In this document: one piece after another, positions 1 through 6,284 of the stretch | Numbering within the stretch: position 1 is the stretch's first letter | Layout: each line of letters starts with the position of its first letter | Origin: an uncultured Gammaproteobacteria bacterium | Lineage (GTDB): Bacteria > Pseudomonadota > Gammaproteobacteria > Steroidobacterales > Woeseiaceae | Reading direction: 5' to 3' | Length of the DNA: 12,010 nucleotides | Assembly: GCA_938003715.1 (NCBI GenBank) | Contig: CALKYK010000132.1 | Location: 1 to 12,010, forward strand | Program-made: the position numbers and the translations under genes | The notes under the pieces: model-generated | The model's database searches: none | Told to the model about the DNA's origin: nothing | The model's input: the letters and a program-made list of their open reading frames with translations, nothing else

Positions 1-2
1 AC

Positions 3-1061
3 CTCGTGCGCCGGCACATCCCGCCGGAGACGCTCGAAACCCGCGTCGACGGCCTGCGCTACTCGGTGCGCCTGCTGAACGGCTACGGCATCACCTCGAT
101 CACCGACGCGAGCGTCGGCCGCGACGGACTCGAGACGTACCGCGCGCTCGCCAACTCCGGCGAACTGAAGCTGCGCGTCGTCGCCTCGCTGTGGTGGGAC
201 CGCGAACGCGGACTAGAGCAGGTCGACGACCTCGTTGCGCTGCGGGAGGAGTATTCCGGGCACGCGCTGCTGCGCCCGACGACGATCAAGATCATGCAGG
301 ACGGCGTCATGGAGAACTACACGGCGGCGATGCTCGAGCCGTACCTGGTGCCGAGCGGCACGCGCGGCATCCCGATGGTGAATCCCGAGCTCCTGCGCCA
401 GGCCGTTACCGCGCTCGATGCCGAGGGCTTCCAGGTGCACTTCCACGCGATCGGCGATGCCGCGGTGCGGCAGTGCCTCGATGCGGTCGAGGAGGCGCTG
501 ATCGAGAACGGCCGCCTCGGGCACCGGCACCACATTTCGCACCTGCAGATGATCGACCCGGCCGACATCCCGCGCTTCGCGGAGCTCGACGTCATCGCGA
601 ACTTCCAGCCGCTGTGGGCTTACAACGACGCCTACGTCACAGAGCTTACGGTGCCGTTCATCGGCGAGGAGCGCGCGCGCTGGATGTACCCGATCCGCTC
701 GGTGCAGGAGGCCGGCGGCATGCTCGCGTTCGGCAGCGACTGGTCGGTGTCGACGGCGAACCCGTTCCCGCAGATCGAAACCGCCGTCACGCGCCTGAGT
801 GCGGCCGGCGAGGACGTGCCGGTCATGACGCCGCAGGAACGCATCGACCTCGCCTCGGCGATCGACGCGTTCACGATCAACGCGGCGTTCCTCAACAAGC
901 ACGACGACACGACCGGCTCGATCGAGGTCGGAAAACTGGCGGACCTGATCGTCATCGACCAGCAGCTGTTCGATATCGAACCGGCCGATATATCCGAAAC
1001 GCAGGTGCTGCTGACGCTCTTCGGCGGCGAGGTCGTGCACGGTGACCTGACGGCGCTGTGA
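3..1061 (+). CDS. YtcJ-type amidohydrolase (amidohydrolase family 3), 5'-truncated by window edge
   Basis: C-terminal about 350 residues of a metal-dependent hydrolase of the YtcJ/amidohydrolase-3 family (usually about 550 aa). The frame is open to the left edge, so the true start and the N-terminal HxH metal motif lie outside; the GTG at 6 is simply the first possible start in view. Counting from that GTG, visible family motifs are KIMQDG (Lys95, possible metal-bridging Lys), FHAIGD (His147), ISHLQ (His179) and GSDWS (Asp245), which make up the rest of a TIM-barrel metal site. The C-terminal part (about 305-351) is the small beta-sandwich that ends these enzymes (GKLADLIVID). Family members cleave C-N bonds in amides, carbamates or cyclic amides; the substrate here is unknown. 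No signal peptide can be judged. Its stop codon overlaps the next start (GTGA at 1058-1061), so it is the first visible gene of an operon. Confidence 0.9.
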   Translation, partial: LVRRHIPPETLETRVDGLRYSVRLLNGYGITSITDASVGRDGLETYRALANSGELKLRVVASLWWDRERGLEQVDDLVALREEYSGHALLRPTTIKIMQDGVMENYTAAMLEPYLVPSGTRGIPMVNPELLRQAVTALDAEGFQVHFHAIGDAAVRQCLDAVEEALIENGRLGHRHHISHLQMIDPADIPRFAELDVIANFQPLWAYNDAYVTELTVPFIGEERARWMYPIRSVQEAGGMLAFGSDWSVSTANPFPQIETAVTRLSAAGEDVPVMTPQERIDLASAIDAFTINAAFLNKHDDTTGSIEVGKLADLIVIDQQLFDIEPADISETQVLLTLFGGEVVHGDLTAL

Positions 1062-2662
1062 ACGTCGATGCGGTCGTCATCGGCGCCGGGCACAACGGGC
1101 TGACGGCGGCCGCCTACCTCGCGCGCGCCGGGCACGAAACGACGGTCGTCGAGCGCCGCGACGTCGTCGGCGGCTGCGCCGTCACCGAGGAGATCGACCC
1201 GGACCTTGCACCCGGCTGCCGCGTCTCGACCGCGTCCTACATCGCAAGCATGCTGCGGCCCGAGGTCATCCGCGACCTCAAGCTCGCCGAGCACGGCCTG
1301 CAAATGGTCGCCTGCGAACCGGGCGTGCAGGCGGCGTTGCCGGACGGCCGGGTGGTCTCCTGGTGGTCGGATCCCGAACGCATGCGCAGGGAGCTCGGGC
1401 AGGTCGCGGCAGCGGACGTCGAGACATTCTTTCGCATCGAGCACGAACTCAAGACGCTCGCGCGCTACCTGCAGCCGTTCTTTCTCGAGGAGCCGCCCGA
1501 CCCGGGTGCCACCGGCATTGCCCGCGTCCGCGAGCTGTGGCGGCTCGGCCGGCGCTTTCGCCGGCTGCGCGGCGCGGAAGCCGCAGGCCTGGTGCGCTTT
1601 CTCACCGGCTCGCTCGGCGAATTTCTCGATCACGAATTCGAGTCCGACGCCGTCAAGAGACTCATCCTCGCCAACAGCCTGTACGGCAAGCATGGCGGCC
1701 CTTACCAGCCGGGCACCGCGATGGGTCTGCTCTTTCACCTGCTGTCGGGCGGCGAGCAGGCAAAGCAGGGGTTCGCCGGCCATGTCATCGGCGGCATGGG
1801 TGCGATCACGCAGGCGATGGCGGCCGCCTGTCTCGATGCGGGCGTGACGCTGCGCACGAACACCGAGGTGCGCTCGATCAATGTCGAGAACGGCCGGGCC
1901 ACCGGCGTGACGCTCGACGACGGTTCGGTCATCGATGCCGCGCTGGTCGTCTCGAACGCCGACCCGAAGCGAACGTTCCTGCAGCTGGTCCCGGACGGTG
2001 AACTCGACGCGGAATTTCGCCACGCGATCGAGGGCATCCGCATGAACGGCCCGTGCGCAAAGGTCAACCTGGTCCTGTCGGAGGAACCGCGCGTGCACGG
2101 CATGCCCGAAACGCACGACAGGATCGAGCGCAGCCTGTTCACGCTGGTGCCGTCGCTGCGCGAAGCCGAGGACATGTACAACGCCGCGGCGCGCGGCGAC
2201 ATCCCGGAGCACCTGTGGGTGGACTGCGTGCTGGCGTCGAACGTCGATCCCGGCCTCGTGACCGACGGGCATCACGTGCTCACCTGTTTCGTCCAGTACC
2301 TGCCCTACGACCCAGACGCGACGACCTGGGATGCGGAGCGCGAAAAACTCGGCGACCGCGTCGTCGACATCATCGGCCGCTACGCGCCGAACGTGCCAGA
2401 CGCGGTGGTCGCGCGGCGTGTGCTGACGCCGTACGACCTCGAGCAGACGTTCGGCATCACCGAGGGCAACATCTTTCACGGCGACATCAGCATGGAGCAG
2501 CTCTTTTTCATGCGCCCGGTGCCTGGCTGGGCGCAATACCGCACGCCGCTCGACGAGCTGTACCTGTTCGGCGCCGGCACCCATCCCGGCGGCGGCGTCA
2601 CCGGCGCGCCCGGCTACAATGCGGCACACCGGATACTCGCGGACAGGAGGGGGCGCCGGTGA
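1058..2662 (+). CDS. PYROXD2-like FAD-dependent oxidoreductase (phytoene desaturase/amine oxidase fold)
   Basis: Full-length 534-aa flavoprotein. The N-terminus carries a Rossmann dinucleotide motif (VIGAGHNG, Gly9-Gly14) with Glu32 at the end of strand 2 for the ribose, followed by VGG (37-39). The C-terminus has the second FAD signature, YLFGAGTHPGGG, from about residue 502. The layout and the SxASYIASMLRPE and YGKHGGPYQPGTAMG segments resemble the PYROXD2 / CrtI-like NAD(P)/FAD oxidoreductases, whose bacterial members are mostly uncharacterised. No signal peptide, so it should be cytoplasmic. The GTG start is set by the 4-bp overlap with the upstream stop, and it places the Rossmann motif at the expected distance from the N-terminus; no strong Shine-Dalgarno is seen, consistent with translational coupling. 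Its partner downstream is an imine-reductase-like enzyme, so an amine or unsaturated-carbon oxidation is possible, but that is inference. Confidence 0.9.
   Translation: MNVDAVVIGAGHNGLTAAAYLARAGHETTVVERRDVVGGCAVTEEIDPDLAPGCRVSTASYIASMLRPEVIRDLKLAEHGLQMVACEPGVQAALPDGRVVSWWSDPERMRRELGQVAAADVETFFRIEHELKTLARYLQPFFLEEPPDPGATGIARVRELWRLGRRFRRLRGAEAAGLVRFLTGSLGEFLDHEFESDAVKRLILANSLYGKHGGPYQPGTAMGLLFHLLSGGEQAKQGFAGHVIGGMGAITQAMAAACLDAGVTLRTNTEVRSINVENGRATGVTLDDGSVIDAALVVSNADPKRTFLQLVPDGELDAEFRHAIEGIRMNGPCAKVNLVLSEEPRVHGMPETHDRIERSLFTLVPSLREAEDMYNAAARGDIPEHLWVDCVLASNVDPGLVTDGHHVLTCFVQYLPYDPDATTWDAEREKLGDRVVDIIGRYAPNVPDAVVARRVLTPYDLEQTFGITEGNIFHGDISMEQLFFMRPVPGWAQYRTPLDELYLFGAGTHPGGGVTGAPGYNAAHRILADRRGRR
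2645..2653 (+). promoter_or_regulatory. Strong ribosome binding site of the imine-reductase-like gene
   Basis: AGGAGG at 2645-2650, extended by three more G, lies 8 nt before the GTG at 2659. It sits inside the end of the flavoprotein gene and decides the GTG start. The same frame is open far upstream, but only as an out-of-frame shadow of the previous gene. Confidence 0.75.
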
Positions 2663-3540
2663 CTGACGTCAGCGTGCTCGGACTCGGTGCAATGGGCGCC
2701 GCGCTGGCAAACGCGTTCGTAACCGCCGGACGCGACGTCACGGTCTGGAACCGCAGTGCCGCCAGGCTCGACCCGTGGCGGGACGGCACCGCCAACTGCG
2801 CGGTCAGCGTCGACTCCGCGATCGACGCCAGTCCGGTGACGGTCGTCTGCATCGACGACTACGCCGCAACCCGGGCGCTGCTTGCATCCGACGGAGTCGA
2901 CGCCGCCCTCGCCGGCCGTACCCTCGTACAGTTCTCGACCGGCACGCCGGCCGAGGCGCGCGAACTCGAGGCGTTCTCGGCAGGCCGCGGCGCTCGCTAT
3001 CTCGACGGCGCGATACTTGCGTACCCGCGCGACGTCGGCCATGACGCACTGATCGCCGTTGCCGGCGAGGCATCGACCTATGACGCGACCGCGCCGCTGC
3101 TCGCCGCGCTGTCGACCGACCTGCGTTACCTCGGCGCGGCAATCGGCGCCGCGGCGGCACTCGACGTTGCGATACTCTCTTATTACGTCTGCACGCATCT
3201 CGGCCTGGTACATGCGGCGCTGGTCTGCGAATCGGAGCGCGTATCGCCGGCACTGCTCGCCGGCGTCATCGCCGATTCGCTGCCGAGCGACGTGTCGGAA
3301 ATCCGCCATCTGGGCGATGCGCTGGAACGGCAGTCATTCGGCGAGCCGGGGGCCTCGATCGACGTCTATTCCGGCGTGCTCGACCGCATCCTCGCGCAGG
3401 CCGGCGACGCGGGGATCGACGATCGCATTCCGGCGTTTGCGAACGAACTGTACAAGCGCGGCGTTGCGGAGGGCCTGGGCGGCGAGGAAGTCGTGGCGCT
3501 GGTCAAGCTGCTGCGCGACAACAACGGGGGAAAGACATGA
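2659..3540 (+). CDS. Imine reductase / reductive aminase-like NAD(P)-dependent oxidoreductase
   Basis: 293-aa enzyme of the beta-hydroxyacid dehydrogenase superfamily. N-terminal Rossmann domain with GLGAMG (residues 8-13) and VWNRS (29-33), where Asn31/Arg32 suggest NADPH preference. The segment YLDGAILAYPRDVG (114-127) is characteristic of imine reductases, as is the C-terminal helical domain. Asp169 (in AALDVAIL) falls at the number of the catalytic Asp of fungal reductive aminases (AspRedAm D169), with Tyr175/Tyr176 nearby; this is positional matching by eye, not an alignment. The known chemistry of the family is NADPH-dependent reduction of cyclic imines, and in some members amine-ketone coupling. 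The physiological substrate is unknown. No signal peptide, so cytoplasmic. It overlaps the flavoprotein stop by 4 bp (GTGA) and the next gene by 4 bp (ATGA). A generic 3-hydroxyisobutyrate-dehydrogenase-like role is the main alternative, less likely given the YLDGAI motif. Confidence 0.85.
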   Translation: MTDVSVLGLGAMGAALANAFVTAGRDVTVWNRSAARLDPWRDGTANCAVSVDSAIDASPVTVVCIDDYAATRALLASDGVDAALAGRTLVQFSTGTPAEARELEAFSAGRGARYLDGAILAYPRDVGHDALIAVAGEASTYDATAPLLAALSTDLRYLGAAIGAAAALDVAILSYYVCTHLGLVHAALVCESERVSPALLAGVIADSLPSDVSEIRHLGDALERQSFGEPGASIDVYSGVLDRILAQAGDAGIDDRIPAFANELYKRGVAEGLGGEEVVALVKLLRDNNGGKT

Positions 3541-5111
3541 ACAGGACGGCATTCTTTGCAATCGCGGCGCTGCTGCTGGCCGGCTGCGGCGATCGCGACG
3601 AAGCGACGCGGGAACACTATGACATATTGATCGTCAACGGCACGGTCTACGATGGCTCGCTCGCGGAACCGCGGCAGGCGAATATCGGCATCGCCGGCGA
3701 CCGCATTGTAACGACCAACGCCGGCGAAGCAGCCACGGCGGAAAACGTCGTCGACGCCGCGGGCCTGGTCGTCGTGCCCGGTTTCATCGACCCGCACACG
3801 CACGCGGAAGACGACCTGTTCGAAGTGCCGGGCAATGAAAACGCGAACTACCTGACGCAGGGCGTTACGACCGTGTTCATCGGCAACGACGGCGCCGGCC
3901 TGCCTGACCCGGCGACGAATGTCCAGACGATGCAGGCACAGGGCATCGGTACGAACGTGGGCTTCTTCGCCGGGCACAACAACATTCGGCGGGAAGTCAT
4001 GGGACTGGACAACCGCGCGCCGTCAGACGAGGAACTCGAGCGGATGCGCATGCTGGTTGCAGAACGCATGGCGGCCGGCGCGCTCGGACTGTCCACGGGG
4101 CTCTTTTACACGCCCGGCAACTTCTCGGAAACGGAGGAGGTCGTCGAGCTGGCGATGGTCGCGGCGGAGGATGGCGGCGTCTACGACTCGCACCTGCGCG
4201 ATGAGAGTTCCTACTCGATCGGGCTTCTCGGCGCGGTCGAGGAAGCGATCAGGATCGGCGAGGAAGCCGACCTGCCGGTGCACATCGCACACCTGAAAGC
4301 GCTCGGTCGCGACGTCTGGGGACAAAGCGGCGACATCATCGCGCGGGTCGCGGCCGCCCGCGAGCGCGGCGTCGACGTTACCGCAGACCAGTACCCGTGG
4401 CGGGCGTCGGGCACCAGCCTCGAAAGCTCGCTGGTGCCTGCCTGGGCCCGCGCCGATTCCGACGAGGCGATGCGCGCGCGGCTCACCAGCGCCGACCTCG
4501 CGGACCGGCTGCGCGAGGAAATGGAGGCGAACCTGTGGCGCCGCGGCGGCGCCGAGTCGCTGCTCGTCACCGAAGAAAGCCGATGGCGCGGCATGACGCT
4601 CGCCGAGATCGCCGAGCAGCTCGACACCGACCCGGTCTCTGCCGCGATCGAGGTCGTGCTTGGCGACAATCCCGGCGTTGCGTCCTTCAATATGAATCCC
4701 GACGACATCAGCGCGCTCGCCATTCAGCCGTGGGTGATGACCGGTTCCGACGGCTCGACCGGGCATCCACGCAAGTACGCGTCCTACCCCAAAGGCTACC
4801 GCGACTTTGTCGTCGACAGCGACCTGATGCCTTTGCGCCAGTACGTCCACCGCAGCTCGGGACTGGTCGCCGACTCCTTCTTCCTGTGCGACCGCGGCTA
4901 CATCGAAGCCGGGCGCAAGGCCGACATCGCGATCATCGATCTCGAGCAGTACCTGCCGCGCGCCGACTTCCAGAACCCGACGGTCCTCTCGACCGGCGTC
5001 GTGCACCTGTACGTGAACGGCCGCGCCGCGATCGCGAACGGCGAGCGCACCGGCGTCCTGTCCGGCGAGGTGATCGACCGCCAGGACCTGAGCTGCCCCG
5101 GCGACCAGTAG
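3537..5111 (+). CDS. N-acyl-D-amino-acid deacylase family lipoprotein (D-aminoacylase-like amidohydrolase)
   Basis: 524 aa. Residues 1-17 form a lipoprotein signal with lipobox LAGC (Cys17, Gly at +2), predicting an outer-membrane lipoprotein facing the periplasm. The amidohydrolase domain keeps PGFIDPHTH (His87, His89), YDSHLRD (His219), IAHLK (His252) and GSDG (Asp405), matching the HxH, two further His ligands and the catalytic Asp of D-aminoacylase (H67/H69, H220, H250, D366 of the Alcaligenes enzyme). At the place of that enzyme's metal ligand Cys96 (GNCG) it reads GNDG (Asp118). The C-terminus holds the KADIAIIDLEQYL beta-sandwich segment. Family reaction: hydrolysis of N-acyl-D-amino acids or related N-acyl amides; exact substrate unknown. 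The ATG overlaps the previous stop (ATGA), with GGGGGAAAG just upstream as ribosome site. Last gene of the overlapping operon; ends on TAG. Confidence 0.88.
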   Translation: MNRTAFFAIAALLLAGCGDRDEATREHYDILIVNGTVYDGSLAEPRQANIGIAGDRIVTTNAGEAATAENVVDAAGLVVVPGFIDPHTHAEDDLFEVPGNENANYLTQGVTTVFIGNDGAGLPDPATNVQTMQAQGIGTNVGFFAGHNNIRREVMGLDNRAPSDEELERMRMLVAERMAAGALGLSTGLFYTPGNFSETEEVVELAMVAAEDGGVYDSHLRDESSYSIGLLGAVEEAIRIGEEADLPVHIAHLKALGRDVWGQSGDIIARVAAARERGVDVTADQYPWRASGTSLESSLVPAWARADSDEAMRARLTSADLADRLREEMEANLWRRGGAESLLVTEESRWRGMTLAEIAEQLDTDPVSAAIEVVLGDNPGVASFNMNPDDISALAIQPWVMTGSDGSTGHPRKYASYPKGYRDFVVDSDLMPLRQYVHRSSGLVADSFFLCDRGYIEAGRKADIAIIDLEQYLPRADFQNPTVLSTGVVHLYVNGRAAIANGERTGVLSGEVIDRQDLSCPGDQ

Positions 5112-5126
5112 CGCGCTGCGACGAAT

Positions 5127-5156
5127 TTCAGCGGGCGCGCATCATCAGGATAAGAT
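5127..5156 (+). promoter_or_regulatory. Weak sigma70-like promoter candidate for the exported His/Met-rich protein
   Basis: TTCAGC (5127-5132) and TAAGAT (5151-5156) are separated by 18 nt and lie 30 nt before the start codon in an otherwise GC-rich gap. The -10 matches the consensus at four of six bases, the -35 at three of six. Only a candidate: the gene could instead be read through from the upstream operon. Confidence 0.25.
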
Positions 5157-5185
5157 AGCCGACAAAACAACAAGGGGTATTCAAC

Positions 5186-5746
5186 ATGCGACTGATTTTA
5201 TTCACAATTCTGAGCTTCGTGCTGGTCCACGGCACGGCGCTGGCGCAGCAAGCCGAGCGCCATGCCGCGGTCAAAATCGTCATCGACACGGAGCAGGACG
5301 GCGAGTCCTCTTCGTTCGAATGGACCAGCGACGACATGCAGTTCGACCTGCATGACCTTGCGGTCGGCGAAACGCGCTCGTTCACCGACGATGCCGGGCG
5401 CAACGTGACCGTCACGCGCAGCGAAGACGGCATGAGCTTTGCCGTCGACGGCAAGACCATCGACATGCCGATGATGGGACCGCACGGGCGGCACATGGCG
5501 TTTGCGGGCGACGGCGAAGTCGATGTCGACGTCGAGGTATTCGGCGGCCCGCATGCGATGCACGCTGCGCCGATGAAAGGCGTGACGATCATTTCCGATA
5601 CGCCGCTCGACTCGTCCGTTCGCGAAAGCATCAAGTCGGTGCTGCAGTCGGCCGGTCACGACGCTGAGATCACGTTCATCGACGGCAGTGGCGAAGGCGG
5701 CAAGGAAGTGCGCGTCATCAAGCGCAAAATCGAAGTGATGCGCTGA
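5186..5746 (+). CDS. Exported His/Met-rich hypothetical protein
   Basis: 186 aa, family not recognised. Residues 1-20 are a clear Sec signal peptide (hydrophobic core, then GTALA before Gln21), so the mature protein should be periplasmic or secreted. The mature part is acidic and beta-rich by eye. A segment at about 94-130 is enriched in Met and His (Met94, Met96, Met97, His100, His103, Met104, His123, Met125, His126, Met130), a composition seen in some metal-handling periplasmic proteins; metal binding is only a guess. Around 131-168 a possible alpha/beta segment follows (GVTIISDTPLD, then VRESIKSVLQSAG), and the C-terminus is Lys/Arg-rich. The start is supported by AAGGGG (5172-5177), 8 nt before the ATG. 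It stands 74 bp after the four-gene operon and is closed by an intrinsic terminator, so it is either the operon's last member or monocistronic. Confidence 0.85.
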   Translation: MRLILFTILSFVLVHGTALAQQAERHAAVKIVIDTEQDGESSSFEWTSDDMQFDLHDLAVGETRSFTDDAGRNVTVTRSEDGMSFAVDGKTIDMPMMGPHGRHMAFAGDGEVDVDVEVFGGPHAMHAAPMKGVTIISDTPLDSSVRESIKSVLQSAGHDAEITFIDGSGEGGKEVRVIKRKIEVMR

Positions 5747-5760
5747 ATGCCAGGATATTG

Positions 5761-5801
5761 AAAGGCGCTCTCCGCCGTTGGTGCGGGGAGCGCTTTTTTT
5801 T
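5761..5801 (+). terminator. Rho-independent terminator
   Basis: Arms GCGCTCTCCGC (5765-5775) and GCGGGGAGCGC (5783-5793) pair over 11 bp with one U-G wobble and a 7-nt loop, followed by eight T (5794-5801); AAAG before the stem extends it into the T run. It lies about 20 bp after the stop of the exported protein gene and should end transcripts from the plus-strand genes. Confidence 0.92.
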
Positions 5802-5839
5802 GCGGCGCCATGCCCCGCAACCAGCGTCGATGCGAACTT

Positions 5840-5887
5840 CGCCGTCTTCGTCATTGCGAGGAGCGCGTAGCCCGAAAAGGCAATCCA
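5840..5887 (+). repeat. Left copy of TCATTGCGAGG...CAATCCA repeat
   Basis: A 48-bp unit that starts with the terminal inverted repeat and ends with CAATCCA at 5881-5887. The right copy at 6170-6283 has the same two ends in opposite orientation but a longer, different middle. Short interspersed repeats with this look (TCATTGCGAGG near one end, CAATCC at the other) are familiar from intergenic regions of several bacterial genomes; this is recalled, not searched. Confidence 0.6.
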
Positions 5888-5913
5888 TAGATACTCGTTA
5901 TGGCGACGACCAC

Positions 5914-5967
5914 CGGGTGTGTCTTTCTCCCTCGAAAAGCCCTTAACTCGGTCGAAAGACACACCCG
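5914..5967. repeat. Hairpin 1: 14-bp perfect arms around a 26-nt loop
   Basis: CGGGTGTGTCTTTC (5914-5927) is perfectly complementary to GAAAGACACACCCG (5954-5967). The 26-nt loop (5928-5953) contains CTCGAAAAGCCCTTAACTCG. The loop recurs in inverse orientation in hairpin 2, whereas the arms do not. Confidence 0.85.
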
Positions 5968-6061
5968 ATGTCCGCCGCCCGTTGCAGCCGGTGCCAGCGA
6001 CAGGAGAACCACCCCGCTCAGGAGCGAGAAGCCGGGCGGTTGTGGTTCTCCGACGTCGGGT
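5963..6061. repeat. Nested inverted repeat in the middle of the element
   Basis: Inner arms GGAGAACCAC (6003-6012) and GTGGTTCTCC (6042-6051) are perfectly complementary. Outer arms ACCCGATGTC (5963-5972) and GACGTCGGGT (6052-6061) pair with one G-U wobble; the right outer arm is directly adjacent to the inner right arm. The left outer arm shares 5963-5967 with the right arm of hairpin 1, so the two structures would exclude each other in single-stranded DNA or RNA. Confidence 0.65.
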
Positions 6062-6073
6062 TCCTGCTCTCAA

Positions 6074-6151
6074 CCGCAGCGGACCCGGGTATTTGCTCCG
6101 AGCGAGTCAAGGGCTTTTCGAGTGAGGAGCAATTGCCCGGGGTCGCTGCGG
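6074..6151. repeat. Hairpin 2: 26-nt arms, inverse copy of hairpin-1 loop
   Basis: The arms 6074-6099 and 6126-6151 match as an inverted repeat at 22 of 26 positions and include CCCGGG and TTGCTCC/GGAGCAA blocks. The 26-nt loop (6100-6125) holds GTCAAGGGCTTTTCGAG, the reverse complement of the hairpin-1 loop core with one change (A to G on the complementary strand). Arm sequences differ from hairpin 1 while pairing is kept. Confidence 0.8.
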
Positions 6152-6169
6152 CTCCGGACTCAACACACG

Positions 6170-6283
6170 TGGATTGGTTGACCGGCGACGTCCTGTCGCC
6201 GGCCCTTCGGGCGCACTGCGTGCGTCCAAAATCGCTCCCGGCGATTTTGTCGGCCCTTCGGCCTCGCAATGACGAAGACGGCG
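6170..6283 (-). repeat. Right copy of TCATTGCGAGG...CAATCCA repeat, with tandem small hairpins
   Basis: Read on the minus strand it starts with the terminal inverted repeat (6283 to 6262) and ends at CAATCCA (6176 to 6170). Between these lie consecutive short palindromes: CCGGCGAC/GTCGCCGG (6182-6189, 6195-6202), CGCAC/GTGCG (6212-6216, 6220-6224) and AAAATCGC/GCGATTTT (6228-6235, 6241-6248), plus GCCC/GGGC and GGCC/GGCC steps. There is no T run on either strand, so it is not a standard intrinsic terminator for the permease, but it could stall or protect the 3' end of its message. Confidence 0.65.
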
Positions 6284-6284
6284 G

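Larger units (their letters stand above)
5840..6283. repeat. 444-bp palindromic intergenic element with 22-bp terminal inverted repeats
   Basis: The gap between the terminator and the permease stop (5802-6284) has no convincing gene. It is bounded by a perfect 22-bp inverted repeat, 5840-5861 against 6262-6283, containing TCATTGCGAGG at each end. Inside are at least two long hairpins with a shared loop, a nested palindrome, and a run of short GC-rich hairpins. The right end stops one base before the permease stop codon (6285-6287). No transposase is encoded and no clear target-site duplication was seen at the ends. It looks like a composite of REP/MITE-like intergenic repeats; whether it is mobile, regulatory or a nucleoid-protein target cannot be read from one copy. 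Confidence 0.8.

Noticed and set aside
632..2629. A 665-codon open frame on the minus strand opposite the amidohydrolase and flavoprotein genes
   Set aside because: Arg/His/Asp-rich translation without family features, spanning two well-supported genes on the other strand; a typical antisense shadow in GC-rich DNA.
5111..5140. GCGCGC...GCGCGC hairpin after the deacylase stop as a terminator
   Set aside because: Only six clean pairs, a long unpaired middle and no T tract; the strong terminator is downstream at 5761-5801.
5840..6283. CRISPR array
   Set aside because: Repeats are inverted and form hairpins of varied size; there are no regularly spaced direct repeats and no cas genes.
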